From Rhodococcoides fascians A44A (GTDB lineage Bacteria > Actinomycetota > Actinomycetes > Mycobacteriales > Mycobacteriaceae): DNA of 64,000 nt. The DNA lies in NCBI RefSeq assembly GCF_000760735.1, contig NZ_JMEX01000008.1, forward strand, positions 2,891,535 through 2,955,534. The letters run 5' to 3'. A model generated the notes under the pieces. That model saw only the letters and a program-made list of their open reading frames with translations, searched no databases and was not told the DNA's origin. Of the stretch, positions 8,430 to 16,202 are shown in pieces. Every line of letters starts with the position of its first letter. The first letter of the stretch is position 1. The position numbers and the translations under genes were made by a program.

Positions 8430-9464
8430 TTACCGGGTCAACGTCTCCGTCAGTCCGTCGAGAACGATCGTCGCCGCCGTCGGACCGGCGTTGAGGTACC
8501 ACGGATCGTCGTCGACGGTCACGATGTGGCCTTCGGTGGACGCGCTCATCCCGGTCCACAGGGGGTTGGTGGTGTACGTCTGCTGCCGGGAACCCGGGCC
8601 GTTGTCCTGACTGCCGACGAAAACCCAGTCCGCATCGGCCGATTGGATCTCTTCTTCACTGAAATCCTGTGACGTCTTGTCGAACTGCTGGCTTTCCGGG
8701 CGTGCAAGACCTGCATCCCAGGCGATGTAGCCGGCGAACGACGGAACCCCGAACACTCGGGCGCGGTCGGCAGTGAACCGCACGAACGACACGGTGTCGT
8801 CGCCGACCTCGTTACCGAGATCCTGTGCACGCGAGACGAAGTCGTCCACGAACGACTGCGCCTGCTCGGTTCGGCCGAGAGCATCCGCGAGCAGCAGGAA
8901 ATCCTGCTTCCAGTTGACGCCCGTGCCCTCGGTCAACACCGTCGGCGCAATCGCCGACAACGTCTCGTAAATGTCCTCGGACGCAGCCTTGTTCGCGAGA
9001 ACGAGATCAGGCTCCAGCGCCGCAATGGCCTCGAGGTTGGGGGCCTGCCTGTTCCCGACGTCGACGAACTCCGCCATCTCCGCGCTGAACTGCGGGAATT
9101 CACGGCCGACGTAGTCCGGAACCAGGGCTGCTCCGTCACCGTAGGCAACTCCGGTGGGAACGACGCCCAGTGTCAGTACCGCGTCGAGTTGGCCGGTGGC
9201 GATGACGACGATTCGCGTGGGCTCGGCCGGTATTTCCGTCGACCCGCCGAAATGAACGACGGTGCGGGGGAAGACACCGTCGTCGACTCCCGGGGAGCCC
9301 ATCCCGTCGGGAATGCCGGTCGGGCCTGGGGCCTCGACGACCGCCGGTGCCGCGAGAGTCGTCGTCGGTGTGGTGCTCGGGTCGGCGGGGTTCTCGCTCG
9401 ACCCGCATGCGGTGACGAGTACTGCGGTGGCGAGAAGGGGCAGGAAGATCGGTGCGCGTTTCAC
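8430..9464 (-). CDS. Iron-siderophore ABC transporter substrate-binding lipoprotein
   Basis: This 344-residue lipoprotein has a signal peptide ending in the lipobox LVTAC, with Cys20 as the lipidated residue. A Ser/Thr/Pro-rich linker follows, and then a FepB/FecB/BtuF-type periplasmic-binding fold: RIVVIATGQLDAVLTLGVVPTGVAYG, then LEAIAALEPDLVLAN near residues 145-160 and WVFVG later. Such proteins capture ferric siderophores at the cell surface. No permease or ATPase gene is beside it, so it must use a distant importer. An iron-box-like dyad lies at 9493-9511, which predicts induction under iron limitation. Haem or cobalamin binding is a less likely alternative. Confidence 0.85.
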   Translation of the reverse strand: MKRAPIFLPLLATAVLVTACGSSENPADPSTTPTTTLAAPAVVEAPGPTGIPDGMGSPGVDDGVFPRTVVHFGGSTEIPAEPTRIVVIATGQLDAVLTLGVVPTGVAYGDGAALVPDYVGREFPQFSAEMAEFVDVGNRQAPNLEAIAALEPDLVLANKAASEDIYETLSAIAPTVLTEGTGVNWKQDFLLLADALGRTEQAQSFVDDFVSRAQDLGNEVGDDTVSFVRFTADRARVFGVPSFAGYIAWDAGLARPESQQFDKTSQDFSEEEIQSADADWVFVGSQDNGPGSRQQTYTTNPLWTGMSASTEGHIVTVDDDPWYLNAGPTAATIVLDGLTETLTR

Positions 9465-9492
9465 GAGGCCTCTGGGGACGGGATCGACAAGA

Positions 9493-9511
9493 TGAGGTAA
9501 CGCTATCCTGC
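9493..9511 (-). promoter_or_regulatory. Iron-box-like site (IdeR/DtxR type) before siderophore lipoprotein
   Basis: On the minus strand this reads GCAGGATAGCGTTACCTCA, which by hand agrees with the mycobacterial IdeR consensus TTAGGTTAGGCTAACCTAA at 12 of 19 positions, including AGG-TAG and TACC-T. It lies about 30 bases upstream of the lipoprotein start. It would give iron-dependent repression. Confidence 0.5.
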
Positions 9512-9528
9512 ATCAGTGCCGGTAAACA

Positions 9529-9545
9529 ATATCTGTGTCAGATAT
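9529..9545. promoter_or_regulatory. Palindromic operator upstream of the MarR gene
   Basis: ATATCTGTGTCAGATAT is a perfect 7-bp inverted repeat with a three-base spacer, ending 11 bases before the start of the downstream MarR gene and lying in the divergent promoter shared with the siderophore lipoprotein. It is probably the autoregulatory MarR site. Confidence 0.65.
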
Positions 9546-9556
9546 AGTTTTGTGGC

Positions 9557-10024
9557 ATGAGCCACCCCGACGACGTCGCCCGCGGCCTTCTCGAGGTCGC
9601 ATTCGACCTACGCCGCGTTCTTCGGCTCCACCTGGACACCTCCGGTACCGACGAGACGCTGCCGCTCGCACAAGCCGAAGTCGTCCGAACGATCCTGGCG
9701 TTCCCGGACAGTCGGATCGGTGACGTGGCCGCCAGACTGCGACTTCGCCCCAACACCGTCAGCACGCTGGTGCGCACACTGGTCGACAAAGGCCTGATCG
9801 ACCGGCACCCCGACCCAGCCGACGGCCGAGCCGTCGTGCTCCGGGTGAACGGCGAACGGGCGGCCCGACGCGAACGCCGGGCCGACCGCAGGATCGAGGT
9901 ACTTTCAGCCGAAATCGCGAAACTCCCCGCTGCCGAGCGTCGGGCAGTGGAGGACGCCATGCCGATCCTCGCGAAGGTGAACGACGCGCTTCGCCGCTCA
10001 CCGGAGGATCGAGGTCAGAATTAG
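9557..10024 (+). CDS. MarR-family transcriptional regulator
   Basis: This is a 155-residue winged-helix regulator. The recognition region reads [28 protein letters not shown] (about residues 55-82), followed by the wing [15 protein letters not shown]. The C-terminal half is charged and helical ([13 protein letters not shown]), as in MarR dimerisation helices. A perfect dyad lies directly upstream, so it probably controls itself and perhaps the divergent siderophore-binding lipoprotein. It has no Cys at the OhrR sensing position, so the signal is unlikely to be peroxide. Its end overlaps the convergent metE remnant by four bases. Confidence 0.85.
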   Translation: MSHPDDVARGLLEVAFDLRRVLRLHLDTSGTDETLPLAQAEVVRTILAFPDSRIGDVAARLRLRPNTVSTLVRTLVDKGLIDRHPDPADGRAVVLRVNGERAARRERRADRRIEVLSAEIAKLPAAERRAVEDAMPILAKVNDALRRSPEDRGQN

Positions 10025-10185
10025 CGAACGGCGCGCGGCGCCTCGACGAGATTGCGCAGCGACGCCTCGACCTCGATGGTTCCGCGTGTCTTCAGCCTGC
10101 AATCCGGGTCGACCCACAACCTTTCGGCGGGAACCGAATTCAGTGCCGCGAGGATCGAATCGGTTTTGGAGAGAAGGAGGAACAT
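10021..10185 (-). pseudogene. 3'-terminal remnant of metE (cobalamin-independent methionine synthase)
   Basis: The last 54 codons of a minus-strand frame read [19 protein letters not shown] and then [17 protein letters not shown]. This matches the extreme C-terminus of MetE, where E. coli has IPAERLWVNPDCGLKTRG. The homology stops near residue 17: upstream sequence in this frame (GDARGNPV and beyond) no longer resembles MetE, and the catalytic zinc-site domains are missing. Two otherwise invariant positions differ (Asp for Asn, Arg for Gly after Cys). A protein this short cannot be a methyltransferase, so I read it as a decayed gene end. A tiny expressed protein starting at the ATG at 10185 cannot be excluded. 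Confidence 0.65.
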
Positions 10186-10314
10186 CACCGGGTTCCCTCT
10201 TGCGTCGCCGTCCGTGGACTTCGGGGCTCCTCGCGACCGCTGGGCGAACCGACTGCACGCATGAGCGCAGGTGCCGCGCCCGCCTCCGTGGAGAGGCGTG
10301 CTACCGTCTGTTCC

Positions 10315-10383
10315 ATGCAGCGCACGTATTTCTGGTTTAGCAGGCCGGCCCCGGGTGGGTCAGCCAGCGACGCCATGCGCTGA
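10315..10383 (+). CDS. Aromatic-rich leader peptide of the DAHP synthase gene
   Basis: A 22-codon frame begins ATG at 10315 and ends TGA at 10383. Its product starts [11 protein letters not shown]: residues 5-8 are Tyr-Phe-Trp-Phe, the end products of the pathway started by the downstream enzyme. This is the hallmark of ribosome-mediated attenuation. Corynebacterium glutamicum has a comparable leader (aroR) before its aroF, as I recall. A possible -10 element (TACCGT) sits just upstream, so the leader mRNA may begin at or close to the ATG, without a ribosome site. The 88 bases that follow contain mutually exclusive hairpins. Confidence 0.8.
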   Translation: MQRTYFWFSRPAPGGSASDAMR

Positions 10384-10471
10384 GACCCCACCCCACGAGC
10401 CGGATGCAGACCGGCTCGAAGCGTGCGTGGAGCTCTCCGAGGGCCGGTCTGAGAATCGAAAAGGATTTCTC
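10384..10471 (+). promoter_or_regulatory. Attenuator: competing RNA hairpins before aroF
   Basis: Three RNA segments can pair in exclusive ways. Segment A (10396-10403, CGAGCCGG) pairs perfectly with segment B (10411-10418, CCGGCTCG). Segment B extended leftwards (10407-10418) can instead pair with segment C (10438-10451, CGAGGGCCGGTCTG) in 12 base pairs with a two-base bulge. In addition, GGGTGGG inside the leader frame (10353-10359) can pair with CCCACCC at 10387-10393 and so alter access to segment A. No T-run follows segment C, so control may act on translation initiation (AAGGA at 10460-10464) or through Rho rather than an intrinsic terminator. Confidence 0.65.
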
Positions 10472-11554
10472 ATGACTACAGCTGTCACCCCTACCGATAC
10501 GTCGTTGGACGATCAGCGCACCATCAGCATCAGCCCGCTGGTGGCGCCGTCGTTGCTGCGACGTGAGCACGCCGCGGACGACGCGGTGTCGTCGACGGTT
10601 CGTCGCGGCCGCGCCGGTGTGGTCGACATCCTGAACGGCGCGGACGACCGTCTCATCGTGGTGGTCGGGCCGTGCTCGGTGCACGACACCGAGGCCGCGA
10701 TGGAGTACGCACGCACACTCGCCGAGAAGGCGTCCGAGCTGGGCGATCGGTTGCACATCGTCATGCGCGTGTACTTCGAGAAGCCGCGTACGACGCTGGG
10801 CTGGAAGGGCCTGATCAACGATCCGCACCTCGACGGCTCGTTCGACATCAATTCCGGTCTGCGCGTGGGGCGTCAGCTGCTGGTGGACATTTCCGCTCTC
10901 GGACTGCCGGTCGGGTGCGAATTCCTCGACCCGATCACGCCGCAGTACATCGCGGACCTGGTCAGCTACGGTGCCATCGGTGCTCGCACCGCAGCCAGCC
11001 AGGTGCATCGCCAGCTGTGCAGCGCTCTGTCGATGCCCGTCGGGATCAAGAATTCGACGGAAGGCGACATCCAGGTCGCGGTCGACGGTACCCGTGCTGC
11101 CGCCTCGAGCCATGTGTTCCCCGGTACCGATCTGGACGGCCAGGCCGCGTTGATTCGCACCACCGGCAACCCGGACTGCCACGTCATCCTGCGCGGCGGC
11201 ACCGACGGACCGAACTACGACGCAGAATCCGTCGCCGACACGGTCGCGCGTCTGCGGAAGTCGTCGCTACCCGAGCGCGTCGTCATCGACGCCAGTCACG
11301 GCAACAGCCGCAAGGACCACAACAAGCAGGTCGACGTGGTCACCGACGTTGCCCGACGCCTCGGCGAGGGTGAGCACGGCATCGTCGGTGTCATGCTCGA
11401 GAGCTTCCTCGTCGCAGGCCGTCAGGATCTGACGCTCGGACGCAAGGAGGACCTGACCTACGGCCAGTCCATCACCGACGCGTGCCTCGATTGGGACACC
11501 ACTGCAGCACAACTCGATGTGTTGGCTGCCGCCGTCGAGACTCGCCGCGGTTAG
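10472..11554 (+). CDS. aroF: Class I 3-deoxy-7-phosphoheptulonate (DAHP) synthase
   Basis: The enzyme condenses phosphoenolpyruvate and erythrose 4-phosphate to DAHP, the first step of the shikimate pathway. The 360-residue protein is of the class I (E. coli AroF/G/H-like) type: GPCSVHD at residues 66-72, KPRTTLGWKG at 104-113, then GARTAASQVHRQL, GIKNSTEGDIQVAVD and the C-terminal IDASHGNSRKDH. The ATG at 10472 has AAGGA at good spacing. The leader peptide and hairpins upstream indicate control by charged Tyr/Phe/Trp tRNA. The gene symbol follows the corynebacterial name; aroG would be equally valid. It converges on alkB with a four-base overlap. Confidence 0.95.
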   Translation: MTTAVTPTDTSLDDQRTISISPLVAPSLLRREHAADDAVSSTVRRGRAGVVDILNGADDRLIVVVGPCSVHDTEAAMEYARTLAEKASELGDRLHIVMRVYFEKPRTTLGWKGLINDPHLDGSFDINSGLRVGRQLLVDISALGLPVGCEFLDPITPQYIADLVSYGAIGARTAASQVHRQLCSALSMPVGIKNSTEGDIQVAVDGTRAAASSHVFPGTDLDGQAALIRTTGNPDCHVILRGGTDGPNYDAESVADTVARLRKSSLPERVVIDASHGNSRKDHNKQVDVVTDVARRLGEGEHGIVGVMLESFLVAGRQDLTLGRKEDLTYGQSITDACLDWDTTAAQLDVLAAAVETRRG

Positions 11555-12174
11555 CGGACACCGCGCGGCCGGAACTGCACGCTGATGCGTGGTCCGGTCG
11601 CGCGGGTGCTCTTGGGGACGGCGTGCTCCCAGGTGCGCTGACACGAGCCGCCCATGACGATCAGATCGCCATGTCCCAGTGTGAATTTCAGTGATGTGCC
11701 GCCTCCACGGGGGCGCAGCATCAGTTGCCTGGTGGCGCCGAGCGAGACGATGGCGACCATCGTGTCCTCGGTGGCGCTGCGGCCGATGTTGTCGCCGTGC
11801 CACGCCACACTGTCGGATCCGTCTCTGTAATAACACAATCCGGCCGTCGCGAACGTCTCGCCCAGTTCCCGGCCGTAGTGTGCGTCGAGTGCGTTCTTGG
11901 CTTCGTCCAACGCCGGATCCGGCCACGGCTCGGATTCCGAATAGAACCGGACCAGGCGAGGCACGTCGACCACGCGGTCGTACATCCGACGCCGCTCCGA
12001 CCGCCAGTCCACCGCGTCGACGAGGCGGTCGAACAGATCGATCGAGCCTGCCCATCCCGGCCTCACGTCCACCCATGCGCCGTTCGACAGTGCCCGCCTG
12101 CTCACGGTCGATCCGAGAGGACCGAACCGCTCCTCGTCGTCGGTGAACAGCGAGCCCTGAAGTTCCACGCTCAT
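11551..12174 (-). CDS. alkB: AlkB-family 2-oxoglutarate/Fe(II) dioxygenase (DNA alkylation repair)
   Basis: AlkB enzymes repair 1-methyladenine and 3-methylcytosine in DNA or RNA by oxidative demethylation. The 207-residue protein has the Fe(II) ligands WHGDN (His126, Asp128) and His184 in QRTWEHAVPK. The 2-oxoglutarate-binding arginines are in RISVQFR (196-202), and LGHGDLIVMGG precedes the second histidine. The ATG at 12174 gives the usual N-terminus (VELQGSLF); an upstream ATG at 12210 would add 12 residues. It is a single-gene unit, divergent from the next siderophore lipoprotein. Confidence 0.9.
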   Translation of the reverse strand: MSVELQGSLFTDDEERFGPLGSTVSRRALSNGAWVDVRPGWAGSIDLFDRLVDAVDWRSERRRMYDRVVDVPRLVRFYSESEPWPDPALDEAKNALDAHYGRELGETFATAGLCYYRDGSDSVAWHGDNIGRSATEDTMVAIVSLGATRQLMLRPRGGGTSLKFTLGHGDLIVMGGSCQRTWEHAVPKSTRATGPRISVQFRPRGVR

Positions 12175-12232
12175 CACGCCAGCGTAGCTGCATTCGAACG
12201 TATGTTCCACTCATATCAAGGGGTGGCTGTTA

Positions 12233-12251
12233 CGAGGTTAGGCGACCCTTC
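12233..12251 (+). promoter_or_regulatory. Iron-box-like site before second siderophore lipoprotein
   Basis: CGAGGTTAGGCGACCCTTC shares AGGTTAGGC plus four further bases with the IdeR consensus (13 of 19 by hand). A weaker half-site ending AACCTAA follows at 12257-12276. Both lie between alkB and the lipoprotein gene, 50-70 bases before its start. Confidence 0.55.
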
Positions 12252-12301
12252 CCAGCGTGCTACTTTAGTGAACCTAAACCAACTCTCGGAGGGTTCTGTC
12301 G

Positions 12302-13381
12302 ATGTACATAGGGTCGCCGACGCGTCGTATCACCGCGTTCCTCGTTGCTGCTTCGATGGCAACGGCGCTGGTCGGATGCAGTACCGACTCCGGTGACTCT
12401 GCGGCCGACACCGAGACGTCCGCAGCGACCGGGTCGGCCGCGGCGGCGGGTTCGTTTCCTGTCACCATCGACTCCGCTCTCGGAAGCGCCACCATCGACT
12501 CGGCCCCGACTCGCGTTGCCACCTGGGGTTGGTCCAACCAGGATGCTCTCCTGGCCTTGGGCGTGGTGCCGGTCGCAATGCCGGCATTCGTCGGTGAAAG
12601 CTACGGCGCCGACGCCGAGGGCGTGCTGCCGTGGGATCGAACCGCTCTCGGTGAACTCGGCGCCGCGACTCCCACATTGTTGGCTGGAGACGGCACCGGC
12701 CAAGCCCCGATCGAACAGTTCGCCCTGGCCGAACCCGACCTGATCTTCGCGCCCTACTCCGGCATGAGCCAGGCCGAGTTCGACGCGCTGTCCGAGGTCG
12801 CGCCCGTCGTCGCGTATCCGGAGCGACAGTGGACCGCGTCGTGGCAAGAGCAGGTGACGATTGCAGGCGAGGCCCTGGGCAAGCAGGACGAAGCGGCCGC
12901 GGTCGTCGCGGATACGGAGAAGAACATCGCGGAGGTCGCGGCGAAATACCCCGCGCTGAAGGACAAGTCGATCACGGTCGCCCTGCCGAACGAGCCCGGT
13001 GTGTTCTCGGTGAGCAAGGACGACGACGTGCGCGTGGAGTTCCTCGAGCAACTCGGTCTGGTCAACGAGGAGTCGATTCAGCAGTCCGATCCCACCGACG
13101 ACGCCGAGGCCGTGTACTTCGACCTCAGTTACGAGAAGGCGTCGGCGATCGCATCGGACGTCCTCTTCGTCGTCGCGTACGACAAGCCGTCCCTGGCCGC
13201 GTTCCTGGCGGAACCGGTCATCGCCGAGCTTCCCGTCGTCGCCGATGGACGAACCGCTTCGACCGAAAGCTTCTCGGTGGAAAAGAACTTCGCGTTCGGT
13301 GGACTCACCGTGCTGACCATTCCCGTCGTCCTGGACGATATTGCGTCTGCGTTGAACGCTGCTGCGGAGAACGTCGACTGA
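12302..13381 (+). CDS. Iron-siderophore ABC transporter substrate-binding lipoprotein
   Basis: This is a 359-residue surface lipoprotein. Its signal peptide ends at LVGC (Cys26), and a Ser/Ala/Thr-rich linker follows to about residue 50. The FecB-type binding fold includes RVATWGWSNQDALLALGVVPVAMP, EQFALAEPDLIFAPYSGMSQ and EVAPVVAYPE. The ATG at 12302 has a GGAGGG ribosome site. Like the other lipoprotein at 8430-9464 it stands alone without permease or ATPase, and iron-box-like sequences lie upstream. The two proteins differ clearly in sequence and so probably bind different ferric chelates. Confidence 0.88.
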   Translation: MYIGSPTRRITAFLVAASMATALVGCSTDSGDSAADTETSAATGSAAAAGSFPVTIDSALGSATIDSAPTRVATWGWSNQDALLALGVVPVAMPAFVGESYGADAEGVLPWDRTALGELGAATPTLLAGDGTGQAPIEQFALAEPDLIFAPYSGMSQAEFDALSEVAPVVAYPERQWTASWQEQVTIAGEALGKQDEAAAVVADTEKNIAEVAAKYPALKDKSITVALPNEPGVFSVSKDDDVRVEFLEQLGLVNEESIQQSDPTDDAEAVYFDLSYEKASAIASDVLFVVAYDKPSLAAFLAEPVIAELPVVADGRTASTESFSVEKNFAFGGLTVLTIPVVLDDIASALNAAAENVD

Positions 13382-13421
13382 CCGACGTATGCGTGTCGGT
13401 GCATCGGCCTATCGTGTGCAC

Positions 13422-13847
13422 ATGGGATACGAATTTCAGGTCACGGTGGACAGTGGGAAACCTCATGAGCAGGCGAAATGGTGGGCATCCGCGCTCGGGT
13501 GGGTCGTCGAACCCACCGATGGTGCGTTCATCGAGGGCCTGATCGCGGCGGGTCACGCCAGGCAGGAGGACACCGTGGTGTTCGAGGGCGACCTGGTCTG
13601 GAAGATCGGCGCGGCGATCTTCGATCCGGACACTCCTGGAACCCCGCGTGTTCTCTTCCAACTCGTGCCCGAGCCGAAGACGGTCAAGAACCGTCTTCAC
13701 TTCGACATCAGGGTCGGCGACGAACGCGAGGCCATCGCCCAGAAGCTGGTCGACGCCGGGGCCTCGGTCTCGCACCGCGGTCAGGTCGGTCCGAGCACGT
13801 GGATCACCATGACCGATCCCGAGGGAAACGAGTTCTGCGTGTCCTGA
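13422..13847 (+). CDS. VOC-superfamily (glyoxalase-like) protein
   Basis: This 141-residue protein has the two beta-alpha-beta-beta-beta modules of the vicinal oxygen chelate superfamily: FQVTVDSGKPHEQAKWWASALGWVVEP at the start and NRLHFDIRVGDEREAIAQKLVDAGAS in the second half, closing with MTDPEGNEFCVS. His in LHFDI and Glu in GNEFCV are the usual metal ligands of the second module. Members act as dioxygenases, glyoxalases or antibiotic-binding proteins; nothing nearby tells which. I chose the ATG at 13422, because the upstream extension (MRVGASAYRV) is not family-like. Confidence 0.8.
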   Translation: MGYEFQVTVDSGKPHEQAKWWASALGWVVEPTDGAFIEGLIAAGHARQEDTVVFEGDLVWKIGAAIFDPDTPGTPRVLFQLVPEPKTVKNRLHFDIRVGDEREAIAQKLVDAGASVSHRGQVGPSTWITMTDPEGNEFCVS

Positions 13848-13860
13848 CCGGGACGGGGTG

Positions 13861-14877
13861 TCAGCGGTAGGCACCGGGGGTCTGTCCTGTCCAGCGCTTG
13901 AAGGCTCGGCGGAATGCGGACGGTTCGGAAAAGCCCAGTCTGTTGGAGATGTCGTCCACCGAGTCGCCGCGGCTCAGACCGGAGACGGCGGCGTCTCGTA
14001 GGACTTCCTCACGAATCTGGTTGACGGACGTGCCTTCTTGTCGCAGGAGTCGACGTAGATGGGCGGTGCTGACGGACAACATGTCCGCGATGTCGTCGGT
14101 GCCGGGTGCTTGACCCTGCAGGCCGAGTTCGAGTGCACGTCGGACTTGGGCGGATGCAGTGCTGTCGTAGTCGCGGGCCGTGAACAGGAGGTTGGGGGAT
14201 TCGCGGAGATACTCGGCGAGAGTGTCCTCCGTTTGCACGATGGGTGCTCGCATCGCGGAGTTGTCGAACTCCAGAGCGGCTACGTCCGCTCCGAAAGTGA
14301 CTCTCGTACCGAACATTCGGTCGTAGAGCTTCCCCGTGGACGGATCGTCGAGGTCGTAGGGGAGTTCGACGGAATGCAGTTTGACTCGTCCTCCGATGAG
14401 CCATGCAGCGAAGCGGTGCACCAGAACCATCCGGAAGTCGGTGAGCAATCTGCCGGCAGCAGCCCTCGCATGCTCGGGTAGGTGGCTGTTGTCGGCGGGC
14501 GGGATGGTCAGCCGCGTCGCCCCGTCGTCGCCGGTGATCAGCATCGGGGGCATTCCCGACAGAACACGGGTCGTCTCGGACATGCGGTTGAGTGCGGCGG
14601 AAAGGTCGGGACAGTGGATCAGCGTCAGACAGATGACCCGAAAACTTCCGCGCCGCATCGGCGTCGACGCAAGTCCGAACAGTTCGTCACCGGTGACCTG
14701 CCATGCCGCCTGGGTGAACAGGGTGACCTGCTCGGCGGTCAGCCGGTTGCTCGGATCGTGCAGCGAAGACCGGTCGATTCCGGCGATGGTCATGGGGTAG
14801 GACAGGTCGACGCCACCGCTCTCGGCGAGCACGACAGCCTTGGCGATGAACTCGGCAGGAATCGTACGGGCACTCAT
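13861..14877 (-). CDS. AraC-family regulator with arabinose-binding-like N-terminal domain
   Basis: This 338-residue regulator has an N-terminal effector-binding region of the OruR/ArgR-like AraC subgroup (about residues 15-200). The C-terminal double helix-turn-helix (about 235-338) includes IADMLSVSTAHLRRLLRQEGTSVNQIREEVLRDAA and ISNRLGFSEPSAFRRAFKRWTGQTPGAYR. The latter closely matches the AraC signature. It starts five bases before the dapC-like stop, so it is downstream of and probably co-transcribed with the aminotransferase gene. Its target and inducer are unknown. Confidence 0.88.
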   Translation of the reverse strand: MSARTIPAEFIAKAVVLAESGGVDLSYPMTIAGIDRSSLHDPSNRLTAEQVTLFTQAAWQVTGDELFGLASTPMRRGSFRVICLTLIHCPDLSAALNRMSETTRVLSGMPPMLITGDDGATRLTIPPADNSHLPEHARAAAGRLLTDFRMVLVHRFAAWLIGGRVKLHSVELPYDLDDPSTGKLYDRMFGTRVTFGADVAALEFDNSAMRAPIVQTEDTLAEYLRESPNLLFTARDYDSTASAQVRRALELGLQGQAPGTDDIADMLSVSTAHLRRLLRQEGTSVNQIREEVLRDAAVSGLSRGDSVDDISNRLGFSEPSAFRRAFKRWTGQTPGAYR

Positions 14878-14881
14878 GGGA

Positions 14882-16099
14882 TCACAGCGTGAGTAGCCTG
14901 GAGGCGGCGTCGGCGAGCACGTCGTCCTTCTTGCAGAAAGCGAACCGTACGAGCGTCGTCCAGTTGCTCGGGCCGGAGGCGGGCGTCGGATCGTCGACGA
15001 AGGCGCTGACCGGAACGGCCGCGACTCCGATTCTCTCCGGCAGGGTTCGGCAGAACTGCAGGGCGTCGACTCCGCCCACCGACGAGATGTCCGCGCACAC
15101 GAAATAGGTTCCGTCGCTTGCCTTCACGTCGAGACCGGCGTCGGCGAGCGCGGAGGACAGTACATCTCGTTTGGCCTGCAGGGACGTACGTAGATTCTCC
15201 ACCCACGCGTCCTCGTGATTCAACGCATGCGCGACGGCAGGCTGGAACGGAGTTCCGCCGACGAAGGTCATGAACTGTTTGGCCGCGCGTACTGCATCGA
15301 TGAGCTCACGTGGTCCCAAGGCCCAGCCGGTTTTCCAGCCGGTGGCGTTGAAGGTCTTTGCGGCACTGGACACGGTGACCGTGCGCTGGAACATTCCAGG
15401 GAGAGACGCGAGTGATACGTGGGTGGATCTCGCCGATCGACCGGACGAGTCGGGGGAGTCGAAGGTCAGTCGTTCGTAGACCTCGTCGGTCAGGACCAGA
15501 AGGTCGTGCTCACAGGCGATGTCGGCGATTCGCGTCAGCTCGGCGTGTGTGAGCACGGTCCCGGTGGGGTTGTGCGGTGTGTTGACCACGAGGAGTTTCG
15601 TGTTCGGGCCGATCGCTGCGGCCAGGGCATCGGTGTCGAGCGCGAATCCGTTGCCGTCCGGGACCAGCGAGACGGCCTTGCGTCGTGCCCCGGCCAGTGC
15701 GATGGCAGCTGCGTAGGAGTCGTAGTACGGCTCGATGAGCAGAACCTCTTCGCCGGGTTCGACCAGTCCGAGAATGGTGGCTGCGATGCCTTCGGTGGCG
15801 CCGACGGTGATCAGCACTTCCGTTGCCGGGTCGTACTCGATGCCCAGACGGCGCTGTCTGTCCGCGACGACGGCGTCGCGCAGAACGGGCAACCCCGGCC
15901 CGGGTGAGTATTGGTTGAAGCCGTCGGCGATGGCGCCCCTCGCGGCGTCGAGCATCGACGCGGGTCCGTCGGTGTCGGGGAAACCCTGGCCGAGGTTGAC
16001 GGCACCGGTGGACACGGCGAGCGCCGTCATTTCGGCGAAGATGGTGGATCCGAACGGGCGTAGGCGCTCGACGGTTCGGCTCTGATACTCCGCGGACAT
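14882..16099 (-). CDS. Class I/II PLP aminotransferase, DapC-like
   Basis: This is a 405-residue fold-type I aminotransferase. LGQGFPDTDGP (36-46), YSPGPGLPVLRDA (64-76), NTPHNPTG (173-180), DEVYE (205-209) and the PLP-binding Lys248 in SSAAKTFNATGWKTGW are all present. The orthologous position in mycobacteria (Rv0858c, from memory) is annotated as N-succinyldiaminopimelate aminotransferase, which would place it in lysine and peptidoglycan precursor synthesis. Kynurenine- or methionine-type aminotransferases share the same motifs, so I leave the symbol blank. It is divergent from the LLM oxidoreductase gene. Confidence 0.8.
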   Translation of the reverse strand: MSAEYQSRTVERLRPFGSTIFAEMTALAVSTGAVNLGQGFPDTDGPASMLDAARGAIADGFNQYSPGPGLPVLRDAVVADRQRRLGIEYDPATEVLITVGATEGIAATILGLVEPGEEVLLIEPYYDSYAAAIALAGARRKAVSLVPDGNGFALDTDALAAAIGPNTKLLVVNTPHNPTGTVLTHAELTRIADIACEHDLLVLTDEVYERLTFDSPDSSGRSARSTHVSLASLPGMFQRTVTVSSAAKTFNATGWKTGWALGPRELIDAVRAAKQFMTFVGGTPFQPAVAHALNHEDAWVENLRTSLQAKRDVLSSALADAGLDVKASDGTYFVCADISSVGGVDALQFCRTLPERIGVAAVPVSAFVDDPTPASGPSNWTTLVRFAFCKKDDVLADAASRLLTL

Positions 16100-16202
16100 T
16101 CCTGCAGCGTAGCTGGTGTCACATTTCGGGCATCGTGGTCGTCCGTCATCGGCGGTGTCGGTCGAGGAGTGTGATTCCTACTGGATCGGTAGGATTCCGG
16201 TC

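Noticed and set aside
12257-12276. Second iron-box half-site ending AACCTAA before the lipoprotein gene
   Set aside because: Only about half the positions agree with the IdeR consensus, so I mention it with the better upstream site and do not call it separately.
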